Source: Muricea muricata
Taxonomy: Eukaryota; Cnidaria; Anthozoa; Malacalcyonacea; Plexauridae
Length of the DNA: 64,000 nt
Reading direction: 5' to 3'
NCBI GenBank assembly: GCA_963855995.1
Contig: OY979725.1
Coordinates: forward strand, 5,280,118 to 5,344,117
This document shows, one piece after another, positions 61,747 to 64,000 of the stretch (positions are counted from its first letter, which is position 1; every line of letters begins with the position of its first letter). The position numbers were made by a program, and so were the translations under genes. The notes under the pieces were generated by a model, which was not told where the DNA came from, searched no databases, and saw only the letters and a program-made list of their open reading frames with translations.

Positions 61747-64000
61747 TAAGACAGGTATAAGAAAGGTATAAGATAGGAATAAGGCAGGTATAAGACAGGT
61801 AAAAGACAGGTATAAGACAGGTATAAGACAGGTATAAGAATGGTATAAGAGAGGTATGAGACAGGAAAAAGAACGCTAAAAGACAGGTATAAGAAAGTTG
61901 TAAGGCTGGTATAAAGCAGGTATAAGACAGGTATAAGACAGGTATAAGGCAGGTGTAAAAAGGGTAAAAGACAAGTATAAGACAGGTATAAGACAGGTAT
62001 AAGACAGCTATAAGACAGGTATAAGACAGGTATAAGATTGGTATAAGAATGGTATAAAACAGGTATAAAACAGGTATAAGACAGGTATAAGACAGGTGTA
62101 AAAGAGGTATATGGCAGGTATAAGACAGGTATAAAAAAGGTATAAGACAGGTTAAAGTAAGGTATAACACAGGTATAATACAGGTATACGACAGATATAA
62201 AACAGGTTAAAGACAGGTATTAAACAGATGTAAGACATGTATAAGGCAGGTATAAGGCAGGTATAAGACAGGTATAGTACATGTATAAGACAGTAAAACA
62301 CAGGTAGAAGACAGGTATTTGGAAGGTAAAAGGCAGGTATAAAACTGGTATAAGGAAAGTATAAGGCAGGTATAAGGCAGGTATAAGACAGGTACAAGAC
62401 AGGTATAACTAAGGTATGAGACACGAATAAGACATGTATAAGACACGTAGAAAACAGGTACAAGACAGGTACAAAGAAGGTATAAGACAGGTATAACACA
62501 GGTATAAGACAGGTATAAAACATGTATAAGACAGGTATAAGACAAGTATAAGACAGGTAAAAGACAGGTATAGGACTGGTATAAGACAGGTATAACACAG
62601 GTATAAAACAGGTAAAAGAATGCTATAAGGTAGGTATAAGAAAAGTATAAGATAGGAATAAGGCAGGTATAAAACAGGTATAAAACAGGTATAAACAGGT
62701 ATAAGACAGGTGTAAGACAGGTAAAAAGAGAAGTATAAAACACGTATAAGACAGGTATAAGACAGGTATAACACAGCCAATAGAATGGTATAAGACAGGT
62801 ATAAAACCTGTATAAGAAAGGTATAAGACAGGTATAAGACAGATATAAGACAGGTATAAGACAGGTAAAATGCTGGTATAAGACAGGTATAAGACTTGCA
62901 CAACACATGTATAAGACAGGTATAAGACATTTATAAGCCAGGTATAAGACAGGTATAACAAAGGTATAAGGCAGGTATAAGACAGATATAAGACAGGTAA
63001 AAGCCAGGTATAAGACAGGTATAGGACAGGTATAGGACTGGTATAAGACAGGTATAGGACAGGTATAACACAGGTAAAAGACAGGTATAGGACTGGTATA
63101 AGACAGGTATAAGACACGTATAAGACAGGTAGAAGAAAGGTATAAGACAGGTATAAGACAGGTATAAGATAGGAATAAGGCAGGTAAAAGACAGGTATAA
63201 GACAGGTATAAGACAGGTATAAGACAGGTATAAGACAGGTAAAAGACAGGTATGAAAATGGTTTAGACAGGTATAAGAAAGGTATAACACAGCCAAAAGA
63301 AAGGTATAAGACAGGTATAAAACCTGTATAAGAAAGTTATAAGACAGGTATAAGACAGGTAGAACAACGCTATAAGACAGGTATAAGGCAGGTATAAGTC
63401 TGGTATAAGGCAGGTATAAACCAAGGTATAAGACAGGTATTAGACAGGTATAAGACAGGTATCAGGCAGGTACAAGACAGGTATAACAGAGGTATAAGGC
63501 AGGTATAAAGCAGGTATAAGGAAGGTATAAGGCAGGTATAAGGCAGGTATAAGGCAAGTATAAGGCAAATATAAGGCAGGTATAGGTCAGGTATAAGGAA
63601 TCTATAAGGAAGGTATGATGCAAATATAAGGCAGGTATACGGCAGGTATCAGGCAGCTATTAGGAAGGTATAATGCAGGTATAAGGCAGGTATAAGACAG
63701 GTATAAGACAGGTATAAGACAGGTATAAGACAGATATAAGACAGGTATAAGACAGGTAAAATACTGGTATAAGACAGGTATAAGACTTGCACAACACATG
63801 TATATGACAGGTATAAGACATTTATAAGCCAGGTATAAGACAGGTATAACAAAGGTATAAAGCAGGTATAAGACAAGTATAAGACAGGTAAAAGCCAGGT
63901 ATAAGACAGGTATAGGACAGGTATAGGACTGGTATAAGACAGGTATAGGACAGGTATAACACAGGTAAAAGACAGGTATAGGACTGGTATAAAACAGGTA
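61747..64000 (+). repeat. Segmental duplication, distal copy (offset 28,434), runs off the window
   Basis: This is the partner of 33313-35566. The switch from the preceding 693-bp family occurs near 61740-61755, just after a TTAATAAGCCACG module, with no unique sequence at the joint. The match still holds at the last base of the window (64000 corresponds to 35566), so the duplicated block continues outside. Confidence 0.9.

Larger units (their letters stand above)
49185..64000 (+). repeat. 11-bp satellite array, right arm
   Basis: The same 11-bp satellite resumes directly after the TTAA at 49181-49184, in the same orientation as the left arm, and runs off the end of the window. Variant modules shared with 40-47.8 kb (a TATGAAACAAAT-containing monomer pair) and with 1-33 kb (TATTACATGTATA and CTTGCACAACAC cores) both occur here, so this arm mixes the two left-arm subfamilies. 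No gene, RNA or second transposon is visible in it. All long minus-strand reading frames here encode variants of the same 11-residue cycle and are not annotated as coding. Confidence 0.98.

Noticed and set aside
1..64000. CRISPR array
   Set aside because: The repeats are contiguous 11-bp units with no unique spacers, and no cas-like gene is present.
1..64000. Telomeric repeat or telomere-proximal TTAGGG-type array
   Set aside because: The unit is 11 bp without a G-triplet, and no TTAGGG-like run occurs. The single TTTAGGG belongs to the transposon's inverted repeat.
1..64000. A bacterial defence, toxin or biosynthetic system
   Set aside because: There is no reading frame with unique sequence outside the 66-codon transposase remnant. 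All other frames are satellite by-products.

Overview
The window is almost entirely one tandem-repeat array. The unit is an 11-bp minisatellite, written on the + strand as GGTATAAGACA with a common sister form GGTATAAGGCA. It fills 1-47852 and 49185-64000, about 62.7 kb, always in the same orientation. Only one stretch of ordinary complex DNA exists, 47853-49180 (1,328 bp). I see no rRNA, tRNA, CRISPR array, bacterial-type operon or intact host gene. Satellite DNA of this scale, a piggyBac-type transposon remnant, and TATA-box and AATAAA signals in the unique segment point to a eukaryotic, probably animal, nuclear genome in a heterochromatic region. I cannot name the species.

Layout. From 1 to about 33.3 kb the array is rich in the GGTATAAGACA form. 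It carries recurring variant modules, notably one with a TATTACATGTATA core and one with a CTTGCACAACAC core, arranged in higher-order repeats of 0.65-2.9 kb. From about 33.3 to 38 kb there are 0.9-kb tandem units and a shift toward GGTATAAGGCA. From about 38 to 47.85 kb a second family is amplified in 2,428-bp and 1,067-bp tandem units and lacks the TATTACATG module. Next comes the unique island. From 49.2 to 61.7 kb a third set of units of about 2.5 kb and then 693 bp follows. From 61.75 kb to the window end the sequence repeats 33.31-35.57 kb at a constant offset of 28,434 bp.

The unique island is best read as a non-autonomous, internally deleted piggyBac-like transposon. Its right end is a TTAA followed, reading inward, by a CCCTTTGC-type terminus. 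It contains a 34-bp subterminal inverted repeat (33 of 34 matching) and a 66-codon reading frame. That frame joins an acidic N-terminus directly to a cysteine/histidine-rich C-terminus like that of piggyBac transposases, with the catalytic domain gone. Copies of the same satellite module at 41.42 kb and 43.85 kb look like empty sites and place the insertion at a TTAA. The left TTAA and a normal left terminus are missing.

The many long minus-strand reading frames in the array are a by-product of the repeat. The 11-bp unit has no stop codon in any minus-strand frame, and because 11 is not a multiple of 3 all three frames encode the same 11-residue cycle, [12 protein letters not shown] do not annotate them as genes. 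Block boundaries for higher-order repeats were found by eye from shared variant monomers and are good to roughly 10-50 bp unless an exact offset is stated.
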